Below the pieces are notes generated by a model. That model was not told the origin of the DNA and did not search any database. It saw only the letters and a program-made list of their open reading frames with translations. A stretch of DNA of 64,000 nt from Symmetrospora coprosmae. Its lineage: Eukaryota > Basidiomycota > Cystobasidiomycetes > Symmetrosporaceae. The translations under genes were made by a program, and so were the position numbers. The stretch spans positions 407,568 to 471,567 of the forward strand of contig VUYT01000014.1 in NCBI GenBank assembly GCA_008802785.1, in the 5' to 3' direction. This document shows, one piece after another, positions 23,601 through 35,263 of the stretch. Numbering within the stretch: position 1 is the stretch's first letter; each line of letters opens with the position of its first letter.

Positions 23601-26479
23601 GGGCGAAGGATGTGCAGTAGCTATCTGTGCAGGCTCGGCTTTGCTAAATGATTCCCGCGGATTTGCATATGGCCGAGAAAGCGAGCTTCCGACAGCGACG
23701 TGGTCGGCTGCCCGTTGCACACTTGTTGTGGCGTTTGAGGGCGGCTGTACGGTCAATGCAGGCACCTGCTGAGGTGCGTGCACCAGAGAAGCTGGGCTTA
23801 TCGGAGTGGCGGCCAGTGGCGCAACCAGTGTACGCTCTGTTGCCGGCGCAGGTGCCGAAGAATCCAAAACCGATGGATGCAGCCACCGAGAGGCGGACGC
23901 TACCGGCGCTGAGAGCGGAGACTCGTCAGGTGTCTGACGTCCTGCCGCTGCTGGCGACGTCTGAACGACCACCGGTCCAGGAGCCGTCCGAGCCATTCTC
24001 GCCGCCTGCGCTTCCTCCTTCGCCTTCTTCTGCACTGAAGCCAGCAGTCTCAAGCGATCCTCCATGCCGAGTCCTTCTCTTCTCCATGCTTCCCAATGCC
24101 GGAGCTGCCATCGCCGCCTTTCTTCCTTGCGACGGGCGCGGGATCCATCATCGCAATCTCCTTCGCTGTCCGAGACGAGGACGCCTTCGCCAACTGCACT
24201 TTGGTTCCGGCCTTGTGAGGACAGGAGGTCGAGCTCATTTTCTGATGATGCGTACCCTCGCTCGGCCTCAATGATTGCGCCGGGGTCGATGTCAGGCCAA
24301 CCTTCGTCGGCGGACTCAGCGTCCTGGCCTGGCGTGCCTGTAGGCATGCCTTCGCCTGCATGCACGGGTCGCGTTTCGGGCGTAGGAGGCCGCGAGCGGA
24401 ACTCTGGCGGTGGCGAGTCTGGCTCTCTCGGTAGATTGTTGTCCGTCGTCATGCCGGCATTGCTGTTTGCAGCCTCTCCGGCAGAGTCCCCTTCGTCGTT
24501 ACCGCTCGAGCCGCCGAGGGCGTTCATGAAAGCGGCGGTGGTCGGCGAGTCGGGCATTGGCTCGGCAATGGCCTCCTCCGATGGCTGCGCCTCGACTTCA
24601 GCTTCAAAATCGGCGAGGTAGGCGTGCATCGGCGTATGCGCCAGAGTGATAGTGGTGAGGGGTGCCGACCAGGGAGGAGGCGGCGGCGATGAAGATCGAG
24701 GCGCTTCGTCCGGTTCTGCGAGAGTGGTCAAGAGAGTATGTGGTTCCTGATGGTCTGCTGGGATGATGCGAGCCATAGTGCCTTCGCTTGGCAGCCTTTC
24801 TACCAGATGCGGTCTGATCAGGCTCCGCGCTTGTGTAGCGGAAGGCACGCCGGCTGCGCCGGCGGCCGGACTGCGCACAGGTGCCGGAGAGGCTAGTAAG
24901 CGAGAGAAGAACATTCATCAGTCAGGCTACACATCTGCATCAGCGTAAAGCGAACTTTCTCACCTGGCGAAGCCATCGTGCGCGGTTCGTTTCGCGTCGT
25001 TCTGCTCTGCTCGCCCGGTGACACGCCGGAAGAGATGACAGCAGGCGGCGCCAAAGCCGCTCGGGATGGTCTGCCATGGTCTGATGCAGAGGCGACATGC
25101 CGGACTTGTGGCGGCGGTGACATTGGCGCGACAGGCGCTAGCACGGGGCCCGGCAGTTGTGAGGGGCGAGATGAGGTTGCTGCAGCGGGTCTGTCCGACA
25201 TGTTGGCAATGACAGAGGGCCTGCGCACGTCCAGGTTGGCATTCGTGAGCGCGGATCCTAAGATGGGCTGCTGTGGTTTGCTCCTGTGCGTTGGCTGTAT
25301 TGACTGGCTGCTGCCACCGGCAGATCCTGCAGCCGATTCAAGCGGCTTGACTTTCTTCTTCTTCACCTTCACCTTGCTAGACTGTTCTGCCGCAGGCGAA
25401 TCGAGTGTAGGTCTGGCACTGGTAGAGCCGCTTGGAGTTGTTATCGCAGGTGGCCCTCCGGAAGTTGCCAATAGACCGGTCGAGCTCTTCTTCTTGGTGA
25501 CTGCCTTCTTCGGCTTGGGTATGGCTGGCGATAGTGAGCTGCCTACAGTGAGCACTGTCGTTCCTTTCGGCGTGTTGGCCTTAGACGATTTCGTCTTGAT
25601 CTTGCTGGTGCTCTTGGCGCTCTTTTGCGATGCGCCAGCAGCGGAGGAGGTGGAAGCAATCGTATCCTGAAGACTGAAGCCATCGCTGAGGCTAGGAGGG
25701 CTAGTCGCGCCGTAGTTGCTGCTGGCAGAGACTGTCCTCGACAGGTCACCAGGGGAGCTCGTCCCGGGCAGGCTTAGGCTGCTGGTGCTCGTCGACGGGC
25801 GACGCAATCCGTCCAAGAAGGACGAAGGAGGCGATGACACTGGTGGGGCGAGCCCAGCCATCCGGACGGCCTCTGCTATATCAATTGCGCCAATCTCCTG
25901 CACATTATCGGTCGGAGCCAGACTGCGTCCGCTCCTGCCTGTCGCCCGCCCTTTCCCCTTGACGTCCGGTGCTGCGGCCGGCACATATATGTCTGGCGAT
26001 GGGTCCAGCCGGTGTCCTGTGGACGTAGCGGGTCGTTGCTGCTGCTGCTGGTGCAGCTTGGCCTTGACGTTCGCTGCTGCAGCCTGAGCGCCTTGCCCTG
26101 CACGGGACTGAAAGACGCTCCCGCTGTGGATGGGATACGGCACATCCGGCAGCGAGACTGTGCTGTAGCTGTAGGTAGGATGGTGCAGCCCCAGGCTGTC
26201 TGTGCTGGCAGCGGGTCCAGACCTTGGAAATGGAGAATAGCTTGGAACGGCTGCAGCGACGTCAGGCGGGGGGTTTCAGTTCATCTCAGCTCAGCTCGGG
26301 CTTGCCGCATCGCATCGGAGACTCGGCTCACTATTGGTTGCAGTAAGACGCGCATTGAGTCCCGTACCCGCATTGCTGCTGCTGCCGCCTCCTTCCTCCC
26401 CTGGGCTGGTCAGGGGCGCTCTACGCTTCTTTGGCTTGCCGTCTCCAGCTCCAGCTGCTCCTCGGCTGGACGACCTCAT
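20611..26479 (-). CDS. Very large RING-H2 finger protein, probable E3 ubiquitin ligase
   Basis: Six exons (26332-26479, 24964-26250, 21132-24892, 20879-21059, 20784-20798, 20611-20720) join in phase to 1833 residues. Almost all of it is Ser/Pro/Thr/Ala-rich and predicted disordered, with basic islands (KPKKRRAPLTSP; KVKVKKKKVKPLES) and acidic ones (SEGDANEETSLSS). Only the last about 100 residues fold: EEIDSLPVGRVELERRRIDK leads into the RING with CSICLTQFKEDELA, LPLCCHVFHAEPCIRSYF and NNRCPTCQVPL. Cys/His spacing fits RING-H2, which binds an E2 enzyme. The loop between the first and second zinc pairs needs a 15-nt microexon (20784-20798) to stay in frame. The alternative of two separate genes is less likely, because the intron at 24893-24963 joins both long frames exactly in phase. 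No further family is recognised. Confidence 0.72.
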
Positions 26480-27024
26480 CGCCGCCCCGCTAGCCTAGTC
26501 TAGCCGGCGTGCCCGCTCTCACTGGCCTTTCAGGCTCGAGTGTGGTCGTAGGAGGGATCCATATCGTACAGTCAGAGTCGCTGGGCTGGGTTGGGATGGC
26601 ACAGAGTCGGTGTGAGCAGATGTGCCTGTGGGCGTGCGGTGAAAGCCGCAACGGGGCACGCCAGGACTGGAAAGTGCAGTCATCAAGCATTAGGAAGGGA
26701 GACAATCAGGAAAGAAGACGGACGGAAAGGATTGGAACGAACGGTTCTGTTCGCTTTCGTGGCACTGTACTTGTACAACTCGCCTGCTGCTATTCATGTT
26801 GGGGCGTCGCTCAAACACATACTCGAGTACATGGGGCGGCCATCCCGAGCGCATGACGCGCATACAGCCACGACAAGGACAAGGTCCAGCGGGCGAGGCA
26901 CACTACTGCCATGCACGCGTCAATCAGACAAGATGGTACAAGAAGCCGTGAAAGACTGGGAGAGGGGTGAATGGAAGGCGAGATGTGAAGGCAAGAACCC
27001 TGGGTCGACTAGCATGGATCCGCA
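26480..27024. other. Intergenic, upstream of RING gene and downstream of CCR4
   Basis: This 545-bp stretch holds the 5' side of the RING gene and the 3' side of CCR4. Plus-strand frames are open across part of it, but their codon content is not protein-like. I see no RNA gene or repeat. Confidence 0.4.
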
Positions 27025-29664
27025 TCACCGGTTTGGCGGCTGACCGCTCAAGCGAAACTGTGGTCGCTGGCCAGAGCCCTGCTGGGACGACGCCGTCTCT
27101 GACGTCGGACGTATCTTGAACTCGGCGAGGATGTAGATGTGGTCTGACGGGAAGTGGGCGTTAGGGAAGCCGACAACCTTGTTCAGGTACGACTGGTCGA
27201 CTTCGCCAAGCAGTGCCGTCACTGAGAGGGAAGACGTCGTGTACCAGATGTAATCGATGTGGTCCTTGAAGCCCGGTGTGTAGTTGGTGATGGGCACGCC
27301 AGCAGGGTGGGTCCCTTCGAGATGCGAGTACGACGACTTGAGCGCCAGGCGGTGCGACAAGCCCTCGGACGTGTAGTTGCCGTACACGTGGTGCATAAAG
27401 TCCTCGTGATCCTTCTCGAGCTTGCCATGGGCCATGAAGTCGTACACACCAGAGCCCGGCACAGAGTTGAAATCGCCGCAGACGATGGTGGGAATGTCTG
27501 ACCCGCTGCGGTACGACGGCGCCTTCCTTCCTTCGTACCCCTTGCCCAGGTTGAGCTTTGGCGGGAGGCGTGCAAAGTGGTCGGCGACCTTGCCAAGCTC
27601 CTCCATGAGCATGGCCGCCTGCACAAGCTTGACGTCGCGGAACTTGGCGTCCCAGTACAGGTGCGCGTTGGCGACGATGACCCTTGCGCCAGAATCACGG
27701 TGCTCGAGCAGAGCAAGCACAGCAATGTTGTCCTTGGTCATGACCCTGTTGAACATGTCCTCCGTCTTTTTGAAGTCCGGCCGGCGCATGGCCACTTGGT
27801 TGAACTCGATAAGCTGCTGCTCCACCAGCTGGAAGGTCGCCTTCTTGTAGAAGGTCGCACAGCCATCAACATGCCGTCGCTCTTCCGACGACATGGTGCG
27901 CGCCTTCGTCCGCGGCCAGTGCACTCCCTCATAGCCGTGCTCCTCGAGCAGGCGCAGAAAGTAGTCCTCGTACTGCTCGCCATCAACTTCCTGTGAATAG
28001 GAATATGCGGTGTTAGCACTTCAGCGCTCCGTGGCTTGCGAGGACACTCTGTACCCACCTGAAGACAAAGGATGTCCGAGCCGCACCCCAAGATCTCCTG
28101 CAGAATGAGTTCCTTCCTGTAGTCCCAGCTGAGCGCCCAAGATGGCGTGTAGCCGTACATCTGGCTCGTTGCCATCTTCTCGCAGAGAATGTTGTAGCAG
28201 AACACGCTGAAGATCTCTGGCTCAGGCTGGCCGGCATCTGCCACACTGGGGAACGAGTCTGCCTCGATGGCAATCCACTCGCGGTCTGGCGGCGGGAGCG
28301 GGACGGGGCACGAGTCGCGCAGGTATGCGATAAGGCCCGACGTCCCTTCCTTTTCCATCAGCGACCGCATCGTGTCTGGCAATGGGTTGCCCTCGATGCC
28401 GAGCACGTCGAGCTGGTGCAGAGTGCCGAGCTCGGCAGGCAAGCTCGTGATCTGGTTGTCGAAGAGGAGGAGCTCGCGAAGGTTTGTGAGCATCCCGAGA
28501 TCGCCTGGGACTGACGTGAGCTTGTTGCCGCTCGCGTCAAGGAGGATGAGGTGCGCGAGCGTTGACAAGGCGGCGGGCAGCGAGGTGAGGCTGTTGTGAG
28601 GGACATAGAGCGTCGTGAGGAACGAGTACCGGAAGAGCTCGATGGATAGATTCCGCAAGTGCATTCCGCCCATGTCTATGCTCGTCCACGCCTCGCCGGT
28701 CTTTTCTCGCTCGGCTTCGATGTGAGCCGCTGTGTTCATCTGGGTTGGCGAACTTTCATGGCCGGCGGCTTTGCGGATTGATGCGACTGATGTTGAGCGT
28801 GGCTCGTCGCCTAGGTTCACAAACATGTTAGTCGAGCATTGCAGCGTTCAGGTATTTGCATCACTCACCATTTGCCTCCTTCCCCTGCCGGCCAATGGAC
28901 ATGCTGGGATGCCGCGATGGATCGCCAATGGGCACATTGCCGCTCGTTGTCATGCCTCTCTGCTGCAGATGCGCTGCTCGCGCATGGTGATGTGCAGAGG
29001 AGGACTGTCTGGAGATGTTCGCAAACTGGACTTGCTGCTGGGCGTGAGCGGAAGACGAGTTGTTCCAGTTTGTGAGCTGCTGTGACTGCTGGTTCTGGCC
29101 ACCTCCTTGTTGGCCGTTGGAGCCGTTGCTACTGCCATGCTGCTGCTGCCCCGACTGCTGCTGATGCTGTGAATGCTGACCTTGGTGTCCGAGGTGGCCA
29201 TTGATCTGCCCGGCACCGGCATTGCCCCCGCCTCCGAGGTGGAAAGGCGACTGGCCTGGGTGCTGGTTCGGCGTTCCGACCTGCCCGGGCGGTCCAGAAG
29301 GACCGCTGCTCCCTGCGCCCGGATGATGCAGGCCTGGCGATGGCCCGCCCTGCAGGTGGCTTCCCGGTGGTGGGCCGGCTGGTGGGCCGTGCGACGAGTG
29401 CGAGTGCGGTGCGCCGGGATGCGAAGGGTAGCCGCTTGGGTATCCAGCGGGCGATGCTGGCGGACCAGCGTACGAGAAGCTGTGGTGGTGGTGCTGTTGC
29501 GGTGGCCCTCCACCACTTCCACCACCTCCTGCTCCTCCCCCTCCTCCTACGGCACTTGGGGGTCCCGGCGAAGCTGACGGCGGGCCATAGTGCGATGCAG
29601 GGCTACCGTGCAGCTTATGCATCAGCTGCTGCTGGTGCTGGAAGCGTGCTGTAGCTCCAGACAT
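27025..29664 (-). CDS. CCR4: Ccr4 poly(A)-specific deadenylase (CCR4-NOT catalytic subunit)
   Basis: Three exons (28869-29664, 28059-28810, 27025-27990) give 837 residues. Ccr4 shortens mRNA poly(A) tails in the cytoplasmic CCR4-NOT complex. The first about 260 residues are Gly/Pro/His/Gln-rich. Leucine-rich repeats follow (about residues 310-420: LTTLYVPHNSLTSLPAAL, LLLFDNQITSLPAELG), which bind the Pop2/Caf1 partner. Then comes the exonuclease-endonuclease-phosphatase domain with FSVFCYNILCEKMAT, the catalytic Glu in LCLQEVDGEQY, CGDFNSVPGSGVYDF and the terminal PSDHIYILAEF, so the active site is complete. The start ATG is the first in the long frame. A CTG/CAG run lies just upstream of it. 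The start is well separated from the next gene. Confidence 0.93.
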
Positions 29665-30599
29665 GATTGCTGCCGTCTTGTGCTGCTGCTGCTGCTGCGA
29701 ATTGATGAGCTCTAGCGAGGAGAGGAGACAGGGCGCGGTCCAGCACGGACCGCAAGGGGGGAGCGCAGTATCGCACCAGCATCAGCATCGGTGCACGGGG
29801 ACCGGAGCGTGTGCACACGACGGGCAGTGCTGCACATGGTATGGTGTTGCTGCAACCTCACTGATAGTCGAATGTGCCAGGTCGATACGCTGATTGGTCC
29901 CGCTGCTGCTCCTCCTCCTCCTCCTCTCAAGGTGATGGCGCCTGATTTTGGATAGCTTCTCTCTCAGAACACCCAGGCTCGGGAGCGGCGACGCTTCTGC
30001 TGGAATTCTCCCTGTATGGAATAATGAAGCTGCTGCTTGTGTACACCAGACTTGATTCGTCCTCTAGCATCCTCTTCTCTATCTCCCAGACCCCGGGGCT
30101 CCTCCTTGCGACGTATCTCCCACACAGTGCGCGGCAGTAAGCGGTATGTACAGCAGCGGCTGAGCTGCCTCGTCGCGAACACTGTGGCCTGTTGTGAGAC
30201 GCAATGGTTCAACGGAAAATGACGTGATCGTGGTGGTCAGAGGGAGCTGTCGACTTGTTCACAGTTTGCGCGACAGGTCACAGCTTCTCTCAAACCGCAG
30301 ATGCACATCTCTCCGAGCAAAAGCACCTAGCGATGCGGTGAAGCTCAGCAAAGCTCAAAGCAGACTGTCAAATACTCCGCACCGAGAGAAACGGCATAGG
30401 CTGCTGTAGCATTTCTTCACATTAGGATCTGGCTGGCACACTGTACAGAACTGTGGGTTCTCTCGAACTCTAAGCGATGTTACGCTTCCAGGAATGGTGA
30501 TGTGCCGCGCATCCAAAGAGCACTACAATTCTGTAATGTGATGTTGTCATGCTAAGAAAGAGCTGCCGCGTTGCAGAAACTGGTTGGACCGCGCATGGC
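29665..30599. other. Intergenic region between CCR4 and GT92-like gene 1
   Basis: About 935 bp with no protein-like frame. It contains a CTG-type trinucleotide run near 29680-29698 and a ctcctcctcctcctcc run near 29910-29925, both in the likely 5' leader of CCR4. The rest shows no recognised element. Confidence 0.4.
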
Positions 30600-32410
30600 C
30601 TATGCTTTCCTTGAAACATCTGCAAATGCGGACACGATGGCATCTCTGTCATCCCACAGCTTATTCAAGTACGCTACCAGTCTGTCGGTGACGGGAGTGA
30701 CCCCCTCGTAATCCTCCAGCTGCTTGAATGATGCGCGGTTGTGAATGAACCTTGGTACGCCGGGTTCACCCTTGAGAAAGTTAAGCTTGTCAGTTGCGTT
30801 GCCTTCGCGGAAGTTCTCGGCCCAGTGAATCCACGGGTCTTGGATCGCGTCAAGTCGGTGAATGGCTTTTGTCGCATAACCCCAAGTCAAGTTGGCGGGA
30901 GGCTGATAATGCGACATCATGGCCATCTGGAGCATGGGCGTCTGCCGCCCTCCGCTGTCAATGATAGGGCGTCCGTTGACGTACGTGTCACGAATATTGA
31001 CACTTGCGACTTTGGGATCCAGCTTGTCGAAGAAGTCTGGGATCGATGTGGCGAGTTGGTTATCCATGTGCTCTGGCATGTACCATTCATCGAGATCGTG
31101 AACGGCGACCCAATCCGTAGGAGAGGTATGCCGGGCTCTTGCCATACAGTCCGTGTACCAAACGTTCTGAGGTAGGCGGACGGGCATACATAACATGGGT
31201 GAGGGTTGTATTGGCAGTCAGTAAGCGGGAAGCGACACCCGGATAGGCCGAAGTGCCCCGGATAGAGTGCCAGATACAGCGAATGCGCACGCACCTGATC
31301 CGCATATACTCCCTTGTGCAACATGATGTCTGTCTGCGAGGTGCTTGGACTGACAAACGGGGCGACGGACAGGGTGTCTCGGGTACCAAGGCGTGCATTC
31401 CAGATGTCAATCCATGTGGACATGTTGAACTGTCCGGCGCTGCGCTCGTAGAAGTGCACAGTCTTGAAGCCGACTCGAGCGTGATGTGAGCGCCACTCCA
31501 CGAGCTGGAACATGTCCAAATTCCCATGCAGAGGCGAGACGCAGATGCCAAGCTTAGCGCGTTCCGCCGGGAGGATGTACGCCGAAAGGTGGACCGCGTG
31601 TTGGAATTCTTGACCGTCGTGAAGTTGGAAGGTGAGAATCAAGTCATCAATGTCGGCGGGCGAGAGGCTGGCGGGAATAGTGCAGCGGAAGAGGTTGGTC
31701 TGTGCTAAGTCGCCATTGCGTTCGATGGCTCGTAGGCCTGACGTCTCACTGCCGAAGTGACACTCTTGCATGCGAAATACGCTCTGTGATCGTGCAGCAA
31801 AGATTTGAAAGCCGCTTCTCGTCTCCGGAACCGGGTGTTCGTCTGTCCCGGACGCATTCGTATAAAGCGCGGCATCAGCTGGAGCACCGTGTTGGCCACT
31901 GTCTCGAGTGCCCATGTCTCGATGACGTAAGAGGCACTCACTCTCGATGAAGGCTAATATCTCGACAAAGTTCCTGCCCTTTGTGTCGTTCATCACGTTC
32001 GCATGGAGGACCGTGAAGCGATGATTCTGATATGGTGGAGGCAGATTGCTACTTGTGAAGGTAGCATCGGCATAGGCCACCTCCGAGCTTGCTGGAGGCT
32101 CCAACAGTACTTTTGGGACCAAGTAGACAAGCGTCGAAGCGAGCGCCGCCAGTATCGTGACGAATGTAACGAAAGCAACCAGGAAGTGGTTGTAGCGCCG
32201 CAAGCGACCAGCAGCACGGTTGGGCAGGCCATCTATTGGGTCCGCTTCGGCATCGCTGTAATCCTCCCCGGCAATGGCTTTGTAGTGATTGGCGCCATCA
32301 AGAGGCATGATGAGGCAATCTTGAAGGTATGTTGACGGCCATGTGGTAGCACCGCCAATCAGCGGATCGCCTAGCTGCTTGGCTTGCTTTATGCTGTAAA
32401 GGCTGAGCAT
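30600..32410 (-). CDS. Glycosyltransferase family 92-like type II membrane protein (copy 1)
   Basis: Two exons (31295-32410, 30600-31166) give 560 residues. A cytoplasmic tail precedes one membrane span (HFLVAFVTFVTILAALAST, about residues 76-97), so a Golgi type II topology is expected. The lumenal part has LGICVSPLHGNLDMFQLVEW, then KTVHFYERSAG, and after the intron DWVAVHDLDEWYMPEH with a D-x-D-type nucleotide-sugar site, the pattern of GT92/DUF23 transferases. C-terminal FIHNRASFKQLEDYEG fits too. Acceptor sugar and linkage are unknown. A second ATG at 32308 could also be the start. A GTGAGT at 31944-31949 might be a real donor removing about 200 bp that are oddly unlike the paralogues. 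It lies next to a sugar-transporter-like gene and is paralogous to genes near 55 kb and 62.8 kb. Confidence 0.75.
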
Positions 32411-33108
32411 GTCGTTGTTTGAGTCCGAGGCCTAACCGGAACGAAGAGAAGACCAGATCTTGCCAGATCCACCAGAGCATCTAGAAAGGTCTTCTTACGG
32501 TAGTGCATTCCCGAGCGGACTGTGTGCGATAACCGGGAGCTCTGCGGCTGGTTGGACATGTGCTGCAGCCCTCTTGAGTCGGGAGCTCCCGTGGTACACA
32601 ATCGTCCCGAACCTGCGGCGGATTCGGCTTTCCGTAACGTGCCGTAACGTGCTGGGATCAGAATGGAAGGCGGACGCGGATTGTCTGCTACATGTACCGT
32701 AAGCTGCGGGTATTATATATAGGTAGTATTTATTCCTGAGGGCCTGAAAATCATGGGAGGGCCGTTCTGTCCGTGCAAAGGGCGTCCGAGCAGATCCCGC
32801 TCACGGAAGTCGCTTTCAAGTGAGAGCCTCCGGACCATCGCGGTGTGTGAGCGCTATAGGGCACACCGTTCGTCGCAGAGGTCAGCTACTTCCATACCAC
32901 TCCTCGCAGATTGAAACCGCGTGCGAGTTCCAGGCTAGCAACCTCACACGAGCCGAAATGGGTATGCAAGCTTCGCGATGGCTGACTGCGATGGGCCACG
33001 TGGGATACTGCAGACATGCATGGAGTCTACGCAGCAAGAGAGTGCCATGCGAACGCTTGTAGGAAATGACTAAAGGCTACACCTATGCAATGGAGAGTAG
33101 AGCTGAGC
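32411..33108. promoter_or_regulatory. Upstream region of GT92-like gene 1
   Basis: About 700 bp with no convincing gene. A tattatatatagg element near 32711 reads as a TATA-like box on the minus strand, but it lies about 300 bp from the start codon. The remainder is 3' flank of the transporter gene. Confidence 0.35.
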
Positions 33109-34664
33109 TCACTCAGTGGACACATCATCTTTGGCAAGCAAGAAAAGGGGTAGAAGCGGCACGGTCGACTCCTCGTCACTGATGTGCACAGCGGGCTGCT
33201 GCTGCTGCTGCTTGTCCGAGTACTCGACATACGAATAGTACGCTCCGCCAACGATTGTGCTCGTAATGCCAACGACTTTGGTACCGGTAATGGCTGACTG
33301 GAAGACGAAGATAGCGCTTGAAGTCGATTAGGGCCTCGAAGAAGGTCAGTATCCTTGCGAGCCAAGCCATTCCGGTGATGTGCGCCGCTCACAGAGTGAT
33401 TGTCAGAACCTGCTTCACGTTGCCAGCTATACCCATGGTCAGGGGGCCAACCTTCTTGTTGGCCTGCAGGATAGAGGGAACGGAGGCCGCATCAGCCTTG
33501 AACCCGCGAAGATCAGCGTCTATTGCGCTCACAGTGAAGCTGACTACATTCAAGCCAAACGCAAGACCTCCGTTGAGGATCAGCGATCCCCAATTGGACC
33601 ACGACAAGGTCTGCACAACGAAGGTCCGTTCGTATATCTGCGCCGTTTCGCCGCCCAAGAACGCAAAGAGGAGACACTGCCCAAAGGCGAGCGGACTCAT
33701 GCGAAGCAGGAGGTCTAGCGGGTGTAGCTTGAGCGGTCCAACAAGTAGCTTGTTTGTCGATACGCCCTTCACGCTGGCCAAAAGGGCGCCAAGTAGGGTG
33801 AGAACCAGACCCCAGGTTGTGCAAGAGTAGTCGCCGTACCTAAATAGACACGCGAGCGATTGTACTTAGCCGTCTGACGTACGTTACCGATGTAGGAAAC
33901 ACAGGCGCTCTACTTACGTTGCAAGGCCGACACCAACAATGACGGGCACAAGGGAGAGGTAGGTACGAAGCTGGTATTGCTTGCTGAAGAGCACAAGAGT
34001 GATGAGAATGGTGAAGATCGGTCCCGTCGAGCGGATGACCTGGTGCAATGCAACCGATACCAGATTCAAGCTAAGATTGCTGACGGCGATGTTGATGGTG
34101 TAGAGTGAGCTGTATGCGACGAGAATGAGCTCATCTCGCGTTGTGAGCGTAGTTGAGCGCTCGAAATATCCTCTCTTGTAGGCAATGTATGATCCGATAG
34201 CAGCGCAGAGCGAATGCACGCATGTCAATGACCATGGAAAAGGGAAGCTGGCGAGTACTGCTTTGTTGTAGAGGGTCAAAGAGAGATTGAAGAAGAAGTA
34301 GAGAGCGCTACGTACGATGGACGGGAAACAGGTTCAGCCTCGCGCTGAATCGGCGGACTGCGGTTACGCTGGCACCTTACAGCCAGTAGGGCGCTGACTC
34401 CAAGAAAGGCACGCTCGCATTCTGTCCAGTAGCACAGTCATCATCGCCTTCATCTTCCAATGTATGGAACTCTTGCAATGTCCGTGTCTCCTGCGGTGCC
34501 TGCAATCCCAAGCCGAAGCCAGCTTCCTGTGCCTTGACGAGATGGCCTTGGGATCTTTCGCTCAAATGATCCAGCTCCGAGATAAGCGGCGAGGATGGAG
34601 AGAGCCACGGACTGCCCGCGTCGCTGCCGTAGCCTGGATCTGAGATTGATGGAGACTTAGACAT
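33109..34664 (-). CDS. Triose-phosphate/nucleotide-sugar transporter-like protein (DMT superfamily)
   Basis: Five exons (34381-34664, 33918-34307, 33533-33839, 33393-33463, 33109-33316) give 419 residues. A Ser/Asp-rich cytosolic N-terminus of about 90 residues precedes roughly ten membrane spans. Conserved points are LALYFFFNLSLTLYNKAVL, LVSVALHQVIRSTGPIFTIL, LVPVIVGVGLATYGDY, LLASVKGVSTNKLLVG and ANKKVGPLTMGIAGNVKQVL. The Lys/Arg-containing NKKVGPLT loop is characteristic of the TPT family. The substrate cannot be told from sequence; fungal members include Golgi nucleotide-sugar carriers. The C-terminal tail has a short poly-Gln run (DKQQQQQPAVH) and is acidic. The intron at 33464-33532 is 69 bp and stop-free. 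Position beside a GT92-like gene suggests, but does not prove, a glycosylation role. Confidence 0.85.
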
Positions 34665-35099
34665 GGCGATGGGTGAATATGATATTGTAGGCTGTCGAAC
34701 GTGAAGCAACGTACGGCGTGAGGGAGGACATGGTCAGGAGTAGCTCGTATTATCAGGCTGGTACGTGCTCGTATCCCTCCCGCTGGCCTGACATGCTCTG
34801 TCATATCCGCCGCCTCCAAACCCCAGAGATCGCTCCCGCCGTCCGTGGTCCCGCCCTCCGTGATCCCGTTGTCAGAGTCTTCGTGGCGGTACTGATCGAG
34901 ACGCTGGCCACAGATGTAGTCGTTACGTGCAAGCTTTCAAGATTGCCTATCCTAGCAGATAGACCGGATCCCGCTTCCCGTCTCGGGCTTCGGGAAGGCT
35001 CCCGCGACGGGAACTGGGTGTAAGGTCACGTGCATATCAACCGCTCGACTTATACACACTCGAGACCTTACCAGCGTATCGCTGCGCTTCAGTCTCATT
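34665..35099. other. Intergenic, upstream of transporter gene
   Basis: No gene recognised. It holds the promoter side of the minus-strand transporter gene and runs into the tandem repeat. A half copy of the repeat (gtatcgctgcgcttcagtctc) sits at about 35076-35096. Confidence 0.35.
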
Positions 35100-35263
35100 G
35101 AGCGAAGCGAGTTTAGACTCAGGTCGCTGCGCTCCAGGACCAGCGAGCGAAGCGAGTCGGGATCAGGTCGCTGCGCTCAGAGATAGCGAGCGAAGCGAGT
35201 CGGGATCAGGTCGCTGCGCTCAGAGATAGCGAACGGAGCGATTTGGGTTCAGTCGCTGCTCAC
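35100..35263. repeat. 43-bp tandem repeat with inverted arms, about 3.7 copies
   Basis: Copies run 35100-35144 (45 bp, diverged), 35145-35187 and 35188-35230 (43 bp each and identical), and a degenerate partial copy at 35231-35263. Each has a left arm gagcgaagcga and a right arm tcgctgcgctc, which are inverted repeats with one mismatch in 11 and about 13 bases between them, so each unit could form a hairpin. The array lies in a gene-poor gap about 80 bp upstream of a tRNA gene. No known element is recognised; spacing and host argue against CRISPR. Confidence 0.85.

Noticed and set aside
24604-24918. Separate small genes on either strand within the long RING-protein exon
   Set aside because: They are shadows of one long, phase-consistent coding frame.
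26591-27043. Plus-strand open frame between the RING gene and CCR4
   Set aside because: No recognisable domain, it overlaps the CCR4 stop, and its codon content is like antisense noise.
35100-35263. CRISPR-like repeat array
   Set aside because: The units are back-to-back without unique spacers, there are no cas genes, and the genome is plainly eukaryotic.
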